Source: a virus
DNA length: 64,000 nucleotides
IMG/VR virus record: IMGVR_UViG_3300018005_000012
Coordinates: 1 to 64,000 of that record
Direction: 5' to 3' (one strand)
A program made the translations under genes and the position numbers. The notes below the pieces were generated by a model. The model saw nothing but the letters and a program-made list of their open reading frames with translations. It did no database searches and was not told the DNA's origin. Numbering within the stretch: position 1 is the stretch's first letter; the number at the start of each line of letters is the position of its first letter. Below, one piece after another: positions 30,078 through 37,944 of this stretch.

Positions 30078-31976
30078 ATGTCTGATAACTCCACCGATGA
30101 CAAACCGAGAGATAACGTCATCACTGGCACACTGAAACGTCTGGGGTTCATCTCAGCCGCACCAAACAATCTGGTGACAGGAAAAGGATTGAGCGACCCA
30201 ACTGCCCAAGCATCCTACAAGCCGCCCTTGGAATCTCAGTTAGGACAGATTGATAGGGGTGAGGCGTGGTGGAGAGACTTCGCTTGGGAAGAGTATGCGA
30301 CCAAAGACCTGCCCGGTCTCGGTCTAGGCTTCACGGTCTACCCGTATGTTGCCGTCTGGGAGAAGATATGGGGAGCCGTCCCTACCGAAGACTACGAGAA
30401 GTATAAACAATACTACGTTCAGGAGCCGTTCATCAGAGCCACGATAGACTTCCACACACAGATGACTATCTCACAGGGCTATGAGTTGGACTACCCACTC
30501 GCTACTGTAGTGAAGGACGTTAAGGCTTTCCTTGACAGACACGATTTCGTCAATCTACTGAAGGTCATGGTGAAGGATATGCTCGTCTTCGGTAACTCCT
30601 ACACAGAGGTTGTCAGAACTTGGTTCTGCCACGAGACGGGTCACGACCTACAGGAACTAAGGATTTCCTATGAGACACAGGGAAAGGATGGAGAACCGGG
30701 ATACTGGTGGACAGACAGAGTGGACGTTGCCGATAAGCACAACAAGTTGTATCCGACCCACAAGTTGGAGAACCCCTATGGTGAGATTACCCGCTTCAAG
30801 CCACTCGACCCCATGTATATGCGTGTCAGAAGGGATGCCTACGGAACCATCCTTGGGTATGTCCAGTATTACGTTTTTCCGTTGGTCACGTTCTTGGCTG
30901 ACGAGATAGTTCACCTAAGATATATGCCTACCTCTTGGACTTACGAATCAGTCTACGGAGTTTCAATGCTGAGACCTATCCTCTTCCATCAGGAACTCAT
31001 GAAGAACTATGAGCAAACGATGGGAGCCATCATGAATGTCTTCCTGAAACCGATGTTCCTAGTCCATGTTGGCACTTCAGATAACGGCCTGCCTACAGGA
31101 GAAGTAACCAACCAACAGTATAATGCGGTAAGGAGATACTTCCAGTCGAGCCAGCCCGGACAGTCCATCGTAATCAGAGCCTCAAGTCCCGTGAAGGTAG
31201 AGCCAATCAACCCACCCATTGACAGAATGCAGACCACATCCTTCTGGCTTCAGTGGTTACACAACATGAGAACCTACGCCCTATCTGTTCCCAAGTTCTT
31301 CACCGACCCTGCTGGACTCAACAGAGCCACAGCCCAGACAGTAGAGAGAGGATACTTTACTTTCATCAGTTCCAACCGCCAGTCCTTGAACAGCCAACTA
31401 GAACGGAGCATCATGATAATGGTGTTGAAGTCGCTCTATGGTAAGGTTGCAGACGAACTCATCCATGAGTATGATGTGCCCAAGTTTATCTGGAAACCAG
31501 TGAAAGAGGACTCCCTAGAGGACAAAGCAAAAACTTATTTACCCCTCTACGCAAGCCGTATCCTGACAAGAGATGAAGTCAGAAAGGCACTCGGCTTTGA
31601 GCCACTGGATGAGGAAGCGTTGGAACAGGAGATAGGTGAGACAATGCCACCTATGGCTCAGACAGGAGCAGGAGCACCCGGAGTGACACATGAAGGAACA
31701 CCGACCTTCGGTAGTCCAGATGAGAAGATGGCCACAAGACCGCCTGACGTTGGTGTATCGCCAAACGTAGGAGCCGAACCAGAATGGGGAGCAGACATGG
31801 CAGAGAAGACCGAACAAGGAGAAAGACTAACAGAGGTAGAAGACGACATAGATGCCTTGAGACAGGAGTTTAGTGCTCTTAAGAGAGAGGCACAAGGCTT
31901 GTTAGATATGCCCACTACAGAGGACATAGAAAAGAATCTAACAGAAATGAAGAAACGGCTTGGCGGGAAGCAATGA
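30078..31976 (+). CDS. Portal protein, 632 aa
   Basis: The layout fits phage portals: an N-terminal arm, MTISQGYELDYPLATVVKDV, the conserved clip-proximal region MLVFGNSYTEVVRTW, EIVHLRYMPTSW and VYGVSMLRPILFHQEL, a long helical stem/crown region, RATAQTVERGYFTF, and a Glu-rich C-terminal tail. It forms the dodecameric DNA entry channel of the capsid and partners the terminase at 60040. The ATG at 30078 is preferred to an in-frame ATG at 29991 because of the promoter. Confidence 0.85.
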   Translation: MSDNSTDDKPRDNVITGTLKRLGFISAAPNNLVTGKGLSDPTAQASYKPPLESQLGQIDRGEAWWRDFAWEEYATKDLPGLGLGFTVYPYVAVWEKIWGAVPTEDYEKYKQYYVQEPFIRATIDFHTQMTISQGYELDYPLATVVKDVKAFLDRHDFVNLLKVMVKDMLVFGNSYTEVVRTWFCHETGHDLQELRISYETQGKDGEPGYWWTDRVDVADKHNKLYPTHKLENPYGEITRFKPLDPMYMRVRRDAYGTILGYVQYYVFPLVTFLADEIVHLRYMPTSWTYESVYGVSMLRPILFHQELMKNYEQTMGAIMNVFLKPMFLVHVGTSDNGLPTGEVTNQQYNAVRRYFQSSQPGQSIVIRASSPVKVEPINPPIDRMQTTSFWLQWLHNMRTYALSVPKFFTDPAGLNRATAQTVERGYFTFISSNRQSLNSQLERSIMIMVLKSLYGKVADELIHEYDVPKFIWKPVKEDSLEDKAKTYLPLYASRILTRDEVRKALGFEPLDEEALEQEIGETMPPMAQTGAGAPGVTHEGTPTFGSPDEKMATRPPDVGVSPNVGAEPEWGADMAEKTEQGERLTEVEDDIDALRQEFSALKREAQGLLDMPTTEDIEKNLTEMKKRLGGKQ

Positions 31977-32116
31977 AAAGCGACAATGAGACGTTCTTCG
32001 CTTGCATTCGCCACCCCTGTTCTCTAACCTTTAGAGAGGTTTTCTTTCTGATACATCTAGGTTTCGAGCCATGCCCAATGTGCGGCTGTCCTTTAGGTTC
32101 TCACAAAGAAGTGTGA
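31973..32116 (+). CDS. Zinc-ribbon mini-protein, 47 aa
   Basis: CIRHPCSLTFREVFFLIHLG followed by CPMCGCPLGSH: two Cys pairs about 20 residues apart form a zinc ribbon. ATGA overlap with the portal gene. Function unknown. Confidence 0.6.
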   Translation: MKSDNETFFACIRHPCSLTFREVFFLIHLGFEPCPMCGCPLGSHKEV

Positions 32117-32122
32117 GAATCC

Positions 32123-32131
32123 TTTTATACC
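32123..32131 (+). promoter_or_regulatory. Promoter of the RPA-like gene
   Basis: TTTTATACC followed by ACAGTAGGGGGTGG; the ATG at 32153 is 30 nt downstream. Confidence 0.65.
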
Positions 32132-32152
32132 CTGCTACAGTAGGGGGTGGTA

Positions 32153-32992
32153 ATGACGCAACCTACAATCGAGGAAATGCTCCGCAAATACCCCGCCCTC
32201 AAACGGTTTGAGAGCAACCCAGACGCAGTTCGCCAACTCTTCGCAGAACTCAATCCTAAGAAGAGCCTCTCTGATTTAGGAGAGGGAGACTATGTGAATG
32301 GGATTGATGTCCTGATTGTGAGAGTCATTGGCACATCCTACTATGTGGGATGTCCAGTGTGCTACCGCAAGAAGGAAGGCGTTGAGATTGGCACATCATT
32401 CGACTGCACCGATGTCAAGTGCCATACACAGAGAGTCGCAACCAAACTGACCAAGTGGACACTGCTAGGTGGAGACGAAAAGACAAAGGCCATTCTCGAC
32501 TTCCCACCCTTCGCCTACAAGATAGAAGACGGAAACGAATACTTGGCGAAGGTTGTCAACATCAAAGGAAGAGTGCAAAAGATGACCGACCAAAAGCAGA
32601 ATGGACAGGTGGTAGGGAAGACCCCCGTAATCATGGTGAGAGACATGACTGTTGTCTCAGACATAAGAGACGCAGAAGTGGAACCTCTCGCAGAGATAAT
32701 CACCAAATCTACGTTGGCAGAAGCCGCCCAAATACCGTTGACTCCGACTGCCACAGCACCTACTCAAGCGTCTCCACCTGCTCCACCCGTCCCAACCATC
32801 CCCGAAGCCAAACTCAAAGCGTTCAACACTTGGATGACCATCATGAAGACGGTGACAGATGCCCAACTGAAGAACCACGTTGAGAACAACCTCAAGTTGA
32901 AGTTGGATGACGTTCTGCCTCTTGTGGACAAGCACTTCCTAGACAACAACCAGACAACCGTATTTACGCTGAGACCTGAACCTACACACTGA
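32153..32992 (+). CDS. RPA-like single-stranded DNA-binding protein, 280 aa
   Basis: Residues about 45-180 read as an OB fold (DYVNGIDVLIVRVIGTSYY ... YLAKVVNIKGRVQKM ... TPVIMVRDMTVVSD) interrupted by a C4 zinc element (CPVCYRK ... CTDVKC), the hallmark of archaeal RPA-type proteins. The linker (about 190-220) is Pro/Ala/Thr-rich and a small helical domain follows. It should coat ssDNA during replication. Start fixed by the promoter at 32123. Confidence 0.7.
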   Translation: MTQPTIEEMLRKYPALKRFESNPDAVRQLFAELNPKKSLSDLGEGDYVNGIDVLIVRVIGTSYYVGCPVCYRKKEGVEIGTSFDCTDVKCHTQRVATKLTKWTLLGGDEKTKAILDFPPFAYKIEDGNEYLAKVVNIKGRVQKMTDQKQNGQVVGKTPVIMVRDMTVVSDIRDAEVEPLAEIITKSTLAEAAQIPLTPTATAPTQASPPAPPVPTIPEAKLKAFNTWMTIMKTVTDAQLKNHVENNLKLKLDDVLPLVDKHFLDNNQTTVFTLRPEPTH

Positions 32993-33021
32993 GGTTCGGG
33001 TCTTCCCCTTTTCTGAACACC

Positions 33022-33030
33022 TTTAAATAG
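33022..33030 (+). promoter_or_regulatory. Promoter of the JAMM-like gene
   Basis: TTTAAATAG with the ATG at 33055 33 nt downstream. Confidence 0.65.
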
Positions 33031-33054
33031 TCCCGTCACTCTTATCTCCTTAGT

Positions 33055-34146
33055 ATGCAACCGCCTTACGCACCTGCATCGCCCCAACAGCCAGCACCGA
33101 AGCAGGGCCAGCCGAACTATCCTAACATCGAGAAGTTCAATGAAGAGCAACCCAAAGGGCCATGTGCACTTTGCGACCAACCGTGGGAAAATCATTGGAC
33201 TATAGACGACCATGAGTATATGCCACTAAAGACGGAAGAGCCAGCCCCTAGTGATGTTTGTCAAGAATGTGGAGACTTGCTTTCAGTAGAAGAGATAGAA
33301 AAGGGTGAGATATACTGTTCTAACTGTAAAACCGATGTTATGGAGAAACAGGAACCAGACCCTAGCAATCCTGATAGAGAGTTGGACACTGACCCTGAGA
33401 TTCCAGAGCCAGTAGAGCCGGGTGAGGACGAGGACGAGAAGAAGCCTTTTGACGGTAAGCCAGTCACAACCGAAGGGCTAGAGGTTCCAGACAAGATTGA
33501 GATACCTGAGAGGCTCTACAACGACCTGATGATGATGATTGAATACTCCGTGAGTAATGACAATGAAGCGGGTGGCTTCCTCATAGTTGCCAAGCATGGT
33601 GAACTAGGTGTAGTGGGAGAGCAGTTTGGGAAGGACAGGGAGATAGTGCTGGAGCCTAACGAGCAACTCCATGAAGGGGAGTCTCTCATTGGAACAGTCC
33701 ATATGCACCCCGTAACTCCAACGGCCAGCACTGGCGATGTCTCTGGTTACTTGGGCGATGAAAACGAGAAGGTCATGGTGGTCGTGGGACAGGACAAGTC
33801 TATCAACTTCTTCTTCAAGACCCCCTTCACAGCCGAAGGAGACTACGGAGAGGAGATAAGCGACAACTTCGAGCAGGAAGACATGGATATGCTGGCCGAA
33901 GGGCTAGGCTTCATCTGGTATCGGGGCGAGGAATCGGACAGGACTACCCTCAACCTCATGTCCAATACGGTGGACAACGTGGAGTTGAACATCGTAGAAG
34001 ACGTTTGGCCCGTTGAAGACCTCGTGAAAGGGCTAGGGATTAAGGGCAGACCTGACATACCGGAAGAGTATTCAACCAAAAAACAGCCACTTCGTCTTCA
34101 GATACCGTTCCATCTACACTGCAACGAGAGAAGGCTAATTGGATAG
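33055..34146 (+). CDS. Zinc-ribbon protein with JAMM/MPN-like domain, 363 aa
   Basis: N-terminal part is Pro/Gln-rich, then has CALCDQPWENHW and a C4 ribbon CQECGDLL ... CSNC. A Pro/Glu/Asp linker leads to a domain with NEAGGFLIV (candidate Glu) and GTVHMHPVTPTASTGDVSGY. The latter matches H-x-H-P ... S-x2-D of JAMM isopeptidases, with one residue fewer than the usual spacing between P and S. JAMM enzymes cut isopeptide bonds of ubiquitin-like tags or process phage tail proteins. Here it could be a virion protease or a tag-removing enzyme; catalysis needs proof. Confidence 0.6.
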   Translation: MQPPYAPASPQQPAPKQGQPNYPNIEKFNEEQPKGPCALCDQPWENHWTIDDHEYMPLKTEEPAPSDVCQECGDLLSVEEIEKGEIYCSNCKTDVMEKQEPDPSNPDRELDTDPEIPEPVEPGEDEDEKKPFDGKPVTTEGLEVPDKIEIPERLYNDLMMMIEYSVSNDNEAGGFLIVAKHGELGVVGEQFGKDREIVLEPNEQLHEGESLIGTVHMHPVTPTASTGDVSGYLGDENEKVMVVVGQDKSINFFFKTPFTAEGDYGEEISDNFEQEDMDMLAEGLGFIWYRGEESDRTTLNLMSNTVDNVELNIVEDVWPVEDLVKGLGIKGRPDIPEEYSTKKQPLRLQIPFHLHCNERRLIG

Positions 34147-34153
34147 CATAATC

Positions 34154-34162
34154 TTTAAATAG
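34154..34162 (+). promoter_or_regulatory. Orphan promoter
   Basis: TTTAAATAG followed by ACCATAGGGTGTG, the full promoter pattern, but only a 12-codon frame follows. Transcription could yield a short RNA ending near the palindrome at 34236-34254. Confidence 0.5.
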
Positions 34163-34235
34163 TCTGCTACCATAGGGTGTGTGCGAACCATCAGATGTAT
34201 GACACCCATACTTGCCGTGTGAATGAAGCGTGATT

Positions 34236-34254
34236 GGGGGTATAGTATACCCCC
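34236..34254. repeat. 19-bp inverted repeat
   Basis: GGGGGTATA-G-TATACCCCC: two perfect 9-bp arms around one base. It is an operator or hairpin between the orphan promoter and the next gene. Confidence 0.65.
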
Positions 34255-34294
34255 TAAACGCAATGTTTAATAGGTATGAATGTGAAAAGGGGGT

Positions 34295-34534
34295 ATGGTA
34301 GCCCTCTCAGACGTTGGGAAATATCTGAAGGAAGAGGCCAAGTTCCTTGGTGTTACTCTGTTGGCAACAGCCGCAGGGGGCATCGTTGGAGCAGTGATAG
34401 CATGGGTCATTTCACTATTCAGTGGAGTGCCCGTTCTCTCATCGGCAATCGTTCAGCCTGCCTTTGTAGCCCTAGCACCGCTAGGAGCATTGGCTGGCTT
34501 TGCGACCTCTTTCATACGCAGGATGTTGGCGTAA
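34295..34534 (+). CDS. Small membrane protein, 79 aa
   Basis: Two hydrophobic segments (about residues 17-40 and 48-70) with Gly/Ala-rich faces and a basic tail (SFIRRMLA). Size and topology resemble holins, but nothing proves that role. TTTAATAGG lies 29 nt upstream. Its stop codon falls within the loop of a terminator hairpin. Confidence 0.6.
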   Translation: MVALSDVGKYLKEEAKFLGVTLLATAAGGIVGAVIAWVISLFSGVPVLSSAIVQPAFVALAPLGALAGFATSFIRRMLA

Positions 34535-34561
34535 GGAAATCTACGCCAACACGGTTTTTTT
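34525..34561 (+). terminator. Intrinsic-type terminator
   Basis: A 9-bp stem GTTGGCGTA/TACGCCAAC (34525-34533 and 34542-34550), an 8-base spacer AGGAAATC and a run of seven T (34555-34561). This is a textbook hairpin plus U-tract; archaeal terminators usually need only the U-tract. Confidence 0.7.
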
Positions 34562-34605
34562 CTAACCTAGCCTATATCTTTATATAGGTCACTCTCTAAG
34601 GAAAT

Positions 34606-34989
34606 GTGTTGCCAAAGAAAACATGGGGTGTTATTGAAATTAGAAGAACCACCAGTGGGTGGTGGGATGGAGTTGTCAACATTGAAGCGTTGGTTGAAGC
34701 AGTTCCAGAGGTTACGGGGCCACTCTTCGATGTAGACAATGATAAGGGGCTGAAGCCTATAGCCGCCAGACGAGAAGTGCCAGCCGACAGGTCTTTCATG
34801 ACTGAGACTCTCTTGAAGGAAATGGGCATCCTTCATTACAACGACTCGTGGATAGGCTCGGATGAGATAGAAGAGGTCTTCAGCGTTACAAGACCGAAGA
34901 AGGGATGGGCCACCGTCTTCAATCTCATTAAGAACTTTGCCTCACAGTATGGCGGAGAGAACGTAAGGCTGATTGTCTGGTTTAGTTAG
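34606..34989 (+). CDS. Hypothetical protein, 127 aa
   Basis: GTG (34606) or TTG (34609) start 27-30 nt after TTTATATAG at 34579-34587. An alpha/beta sequence beginning LPKKTWGVIEIRRTT with two similar W-containing segments (GWWDGVVN, GWATVFN). Not recognised. Confidence 0.6.
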   Translation: MLPKKTWGVIEIRRTTSGWWDGVVNIEALVEAVPEVTGPLFDVDNDKGLKPIAARREVPADRSFMTETLLKEMGILHYNDSWIGSDEIEEVFSVTRPKKGWATVFNLIKNFASQYGGENVRLIVWFS

Positions 34990-35005
34990 GATTTTGCTTA
35001 GAATC

Positions 35006-35014
35006 TTTATATAG
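35006..35014 (+). promoter_or_regulatory. Promoter of the Thr-rich protein gene
   Basis: TTTATATAG, then ACTAAGGGTAGCCG, with the ATG at 35036 30 nt downstream. Confidence 0.7.
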
Positions 35015-35035
35015 GTTGCTCACTAAGGGTAGCCG

Positions 35036-35995
35036 ATGAACATATCCAGAAAGACAGCAACACGAGTTCTTCCTTCACTCATAGTCGCAACTCTACTTGT
35101 TCTGGCCATCATGATACCAGTAGTGTTGGCATGGAACGGAACCTGTAGCGAAACCTATCCATCAGACACTAACCTTGGCACAGCATCCGTATCAGCAAAC
35201 GGAATTTATCATGTTGTGCAAGGAGACCCATTCACAATTCCTAGTCTCACTGGTTGGTGTTGGAATCTGAATGTGAATGTGCCAACGAAGGGCACGACCA
35301 CAACCACAGTAACTTCGCCTACCACTACAACTAAGACGATGCCGACTACAGTGACGAGCACCGTTACTGGCCCAACAACAACTAAGACCGCTACAACAAC
35401 CCTTCCAGCAAATACAGTGACAAACACACAAACTTCTACAGAAACGCAAAGTGTCACTACAACTGAAACAGAGACCCTTCCGGTCACTACTACACAGACT
35501 CTTACACAGACTAGCACCGAAGTCCAGACTCAGAGTGTAACGCAAACTGAGACAACAACCGTAACTAACACGGTAACTGGTGAGGGTCAGAATGTGACTG
35601 AGACAGTAACAGAGACTAACACACAAGTTGTTCCTGTAGTAACGACTCAGACTGTTACAGAAACAACAACAGAGTTTGGTATTGGATTTGTTACTCAAGT
35701 GATAACAACGACTCTACCGAACCCGAACACTGTTACTCAGACCACAACTCAGACTAACACCCAACCGACCACAGTAACGGCACAAGGCCCAACGATAACA
35801 ACGACAGAACAGGGGCCGACTGGAACCGTAACACACACAGTCACACAAACTGTCACTCACACACCACTAACCACTCCTCCGCCCACTGGCAACTTCCCCA
35901 TCTTAGGACTTCCGTTCCTAGTATGGCTTTGGGTATTGGTGGCTGGCGGCTGTGGTATCGTCATAGGTTACACCGTCACACGGAAGAAACCGTAA
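35036..35995 (+). CDS. Thr-rich surface protein with C-terminal membrane anchor, 319 aa
   Basis: A signal peptide (basic start, then VLPSLIVATLLVLAIMIPVVLA) is followed by a small Cys-containing head (about residues 35-80, containing CSET and WCWN). Next come about 190 residues of Thr/Val/Gln-rich mucin-like stalk with degenerate T-x-T-x-T repeats. A final hydrophobic segment (PFLVWLWVLVAGGCGIVIGY) and RKKP tail complete the protein. Type I membrane topology, probably heavily O-glycosylated, exposed on the cell or virion surface. A long reverse-strand frame here is a shadow. Confidence 0.8.
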   Translation: MNISRKTATRVLPSLIVATLLVLAIMIPVVLAWNGTCSETYPSDTNLGTASVSANGIYHVVQGDPFTIPSLTGWCWNLNVNVPTKGTTTTTVTSPTTTTKTMPTTVTSTVTGPTTTKTATTTLPANTVTNTQTSTETQSVTTTETETLPVTTTQTLTQTSTEVQTQSVTQTETTTVTNTVTGEGQNVTETVTETNTQVVPVVTTQTVTETTTEFGIGFVTQVITTTLPNPNTVTQTTTQTNTQPTTVTAQGPTITTTEQGPTGTVTHTVTQTVTHTPLTTPPPTGNFPILGLPFLVWLWVLVAGGCGIVIGYTVTRKKP

Positions 35996-36018
35996 AGGGA
36001 CTCAGGGATTAGTCCCTG
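35996..36018. terminator. Hairpin between convergent genes
   Basis: Overlapping stems CAGGGA-TTAG-TCCCTG (36003-36018) and AGGGACT/AGTCCCT (35996-36017), followed by a pyrimidine-rich tract. Probably terminates the plus-strand transcript. Confidence 0.5.
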
Positions 36019-36032
36019 ATTCCTTCCCCCTT

Positions 36033-36347
36033 TTAAATAAGAACGTGCAAGAAGTAGAGTATCGTTGCTAAGGCCGCACCAGACGCAATTACTCCGCCTA
36101 TGGTAGCGAAGAGTTTAATCGTAAAGTCCCTGTAGTCTGTGCCCTTCTGCACTCCTCTTTCGAGAACACCAACACGCTCTGCCAAGACAGTGCTGTTGTG
36201 ATTCATAATGGCACAACTCTCTTTAATCGAGTCTATCTTCACTCCAAGTGTGGCTCTATCGGCTTTGCTCTCAGCAATGAAATCAGTCAACTTATCATTC
36301 AGTTGAAGTAACAAATCTCGTGTGGTTGAACCATTCTCAGCCATCAC
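36033..36347 (-). CDS. Coiled-coil protein with C-terminal membrane helix, 104 aa
   Basis: Residues 10-70 form a charged helical segment, then a hydrophobic C-terminal segment (FATIGGVIASGAALATILYF). The arrangement resembles small haemolysin XhlA-type phage membrane proteins, a lysis-associated family, but the match is only by architecture. Its start overlaps the preceding stop by 4 nt. Confidence 0.6.
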   Translation of the reverse strand: MMAENGSTTRDLLLQLNDKLTDFIAESKADRATLGVKIDSIKESCAIMNHNSTVLAERVGVLERGVQKGTDYRDFTIKLFATIGGVIASGAALATILYFLHVLI

Positions 36348-37189
36348 GCTTCACCCTTCTCTGGCGTTGGCTCTGAGGGAGTGGGCGAAGTCAGACTTCT
36401 CATATACTCTCTTGGCGAGGCCATATGGATAGTCTCTTCGGGTGGTTCTTCGACTGTCTCTTCTGGCGTTGGGAAGCCCATCTCCTTTGCCTCCTTTAGT
36501 GCTGTCATGATACTGTTGACGACCTCAATCGCACTATCTATGTCCTCGAAGTCCAAGTCTTCGATAGTGGCCAAATAACTCTCGATTCCCTGAACGAGAT
36601 TGGTTGCATCAGTTAAAGCATCAGTCAAGACCGACTTGACCATCTTAGCATCAAGCGGTGCTTCCTCTTCCCCTTTACTTGCTTCTTGATAAGTCTTACA
36701 AGGGCAATCTGCCGCACCGGGAAAATAAGAGGTGGGTGCATGACAACCATCTTCTTGATGATAACCTTCTACATGACCACATACACACTTGCCCTCTTCC
36801 TCTCGCATGGGTATGTCTTCTGGAGCAGTGAACGGTGTCCTTTTAGTTGCAAACTCTCCAGTCTCGGCTTGGTGTTGACTTACATGATGACTCCTCTTTT
36901 CGGGGTCAGAAGGTAGTTTGTTTCCACAGACTGGACACGGATGGCCTGATTCCTCATCCTCACTTCTGCTTACCTCAATAGGCTCGGTGGGTGAGACCTT
37001 ACTGTTAGGAGTAAGACACTCTTCGGCTTTTCTGAGAGCATCTTCAGCCTTCTCGTAGTAGGCCATCTCAGTCCCCCTTACCTTATCAATCTCAGTCATA
37101 GGGTCGTCCCGACTGTAGAACTCTTCGGCCTTAGAGACATCCTCTTCGGCCTTCTGAAGCAGGGCTGGCCAACTCAGTTTGTAACTCAT
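36344..37189 (-). CDS. Zinc-binding helical protein, 281 aa
   Basis: Helical Glu-rich N-terminal segment, then CPVCGNKLPSDPEKRSHHVS with QH (C2H2 finger) and a Cys/His cluster KCVCGHVEGYHQ ... CPCKTY, followed by an acidic helical C-terminal half. The same kind of finger-plus-acidic-helix arrangement occurs in the 62097 protein. Role unknown; a scaffold or adaptor is possible. Confidence 0.65.
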   Translation of the reverse strand: MSYKLSWPALLQKAEEDVSKAEEFYSRDDPMTEIDKVRGTEMAYYEKAEDALRKAEECLTPNSKVSPTEPIEVSRSEDEESGHPCPVCGNKLPSDPEKRSHHVSQHQAETGEFATKRTPFTAPEDIPMREEEGKCVCGHVEGYHQEDGCHAPTSYFPGAADCPCKTYQEASKGEEEAPLDAKMVKSVLTDALTDATNLVQGIESYLATIEDLDFEDIDSAIEVVNSIMTALKEAKEMGFPTPEETVEEPPEETIHMASPREYMRSLTSPTPSEPTPEKGEA

Positions 37190-37236
37190 CCTATATCAAG
37201 TCTTTATAGGGTTGGGAACTATTTAAAGGTGCTGTC

Positions 37237-37944
37237 CTACAGCAATTCATGAGGCGACTTCAGAAAGACTTTCCAATCTATCGGAGTCGGTTTACGCTGG
37301 TAGAGTTGATAGAACTCATTGACGTAGTTCTCTGGATATTGGCTCCGTCTCAGAATCTCTTGAAGTGAGAGAGTAGGGTCTACTGGGATTTTCCATCGCA
37401 CAGGGGTAGGATGCTCAGGGTCAACCGAGTGCTTGGTGAGGGTGATGCGACAAATCCTGTCCAGACTTATGAAGACTCGCTTATCGTGAAGATACTGAAG
37501 CCAAGTGGCTAGGTTCCAATAGAGTTCGTCCCGATACTCACGCAACTCTTTGTAGGTAGCGGGAGTGATGTAGATGTAGAAGTGGAAACCCTTACCCGCA
37601 CTGAAGAACATATCCACGTTGTTCCAGAACCGAGTGCCAAAGAACTTTGCCTTCTCCAAGACACTGGTGAAGGTATCACCATCTTTCACATCTATGTCTA
37701 CAAAGAGTCGGTTAATCACCACTGCATCCTTCTGCTCTTGTGGCCACTCTTTGGTCTTAAGAGGGGCATAGAATGGGAAGTAGGCATCTTCAACCCCAAT
37801 CAATCTATCTAATACATAACTATAATATTCGCTGATTGTGCTCACATGGTATCTATACAACCCTACGTCTGCCGGAATCTGAGGCAGGTCTCTGTCCCAA
37901 TAGGCTTTCGCCAGACTAAGTAATGGCATATTTGATTGAGTCAA
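37237..37944 (-). CDS. PrimPol-type primase (AEP superfamily), 235 aa
   Basis: Motif I RLFVDIDVKDG (D83, D85), motif II FFSAGKGFHFYIYI (S115, H121) and motif III LDRICRITL (D162) of the archaeo-eukaryotic primase fold are all present. It should make primers for replication. It overlaps the helicase gene by 29 nt, and the primase-helicase pair is typical of archaeal plasmids and viruses. The protein is short and lacks an extra C-terminal domain. Confidence 0.85.
   Translation of the reverse strand: MTQSNMPLLSLAKAYWDRDLPQIPADVGLYRYHVSTISEYYSYVLDRLIGVEDAYFPFYAPLKTKEWPQEQKDAVVINRLFVDIDVKDGDTFTSVLEKAKFFGTRFWNNVDMFFSAGKGFHFYIYITPATYKELREYRDELYWNLATWLQYLHDKRVFISLDRICRITLTKHSVDPEHPTPVRWKIPVDPTLSLQEILRRSQYPENYVNEFYQLYQRKPTPIDWKVFLKSPHELL

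Noticed and set aside
35192-35698. A 168-aa Ser/Cys-rich reverse-strand frame
   Set aside because: It is the antisense shadow of the Thr-rich repeat gene; codons of ACA/ACT repeats leave the opposite strand open.
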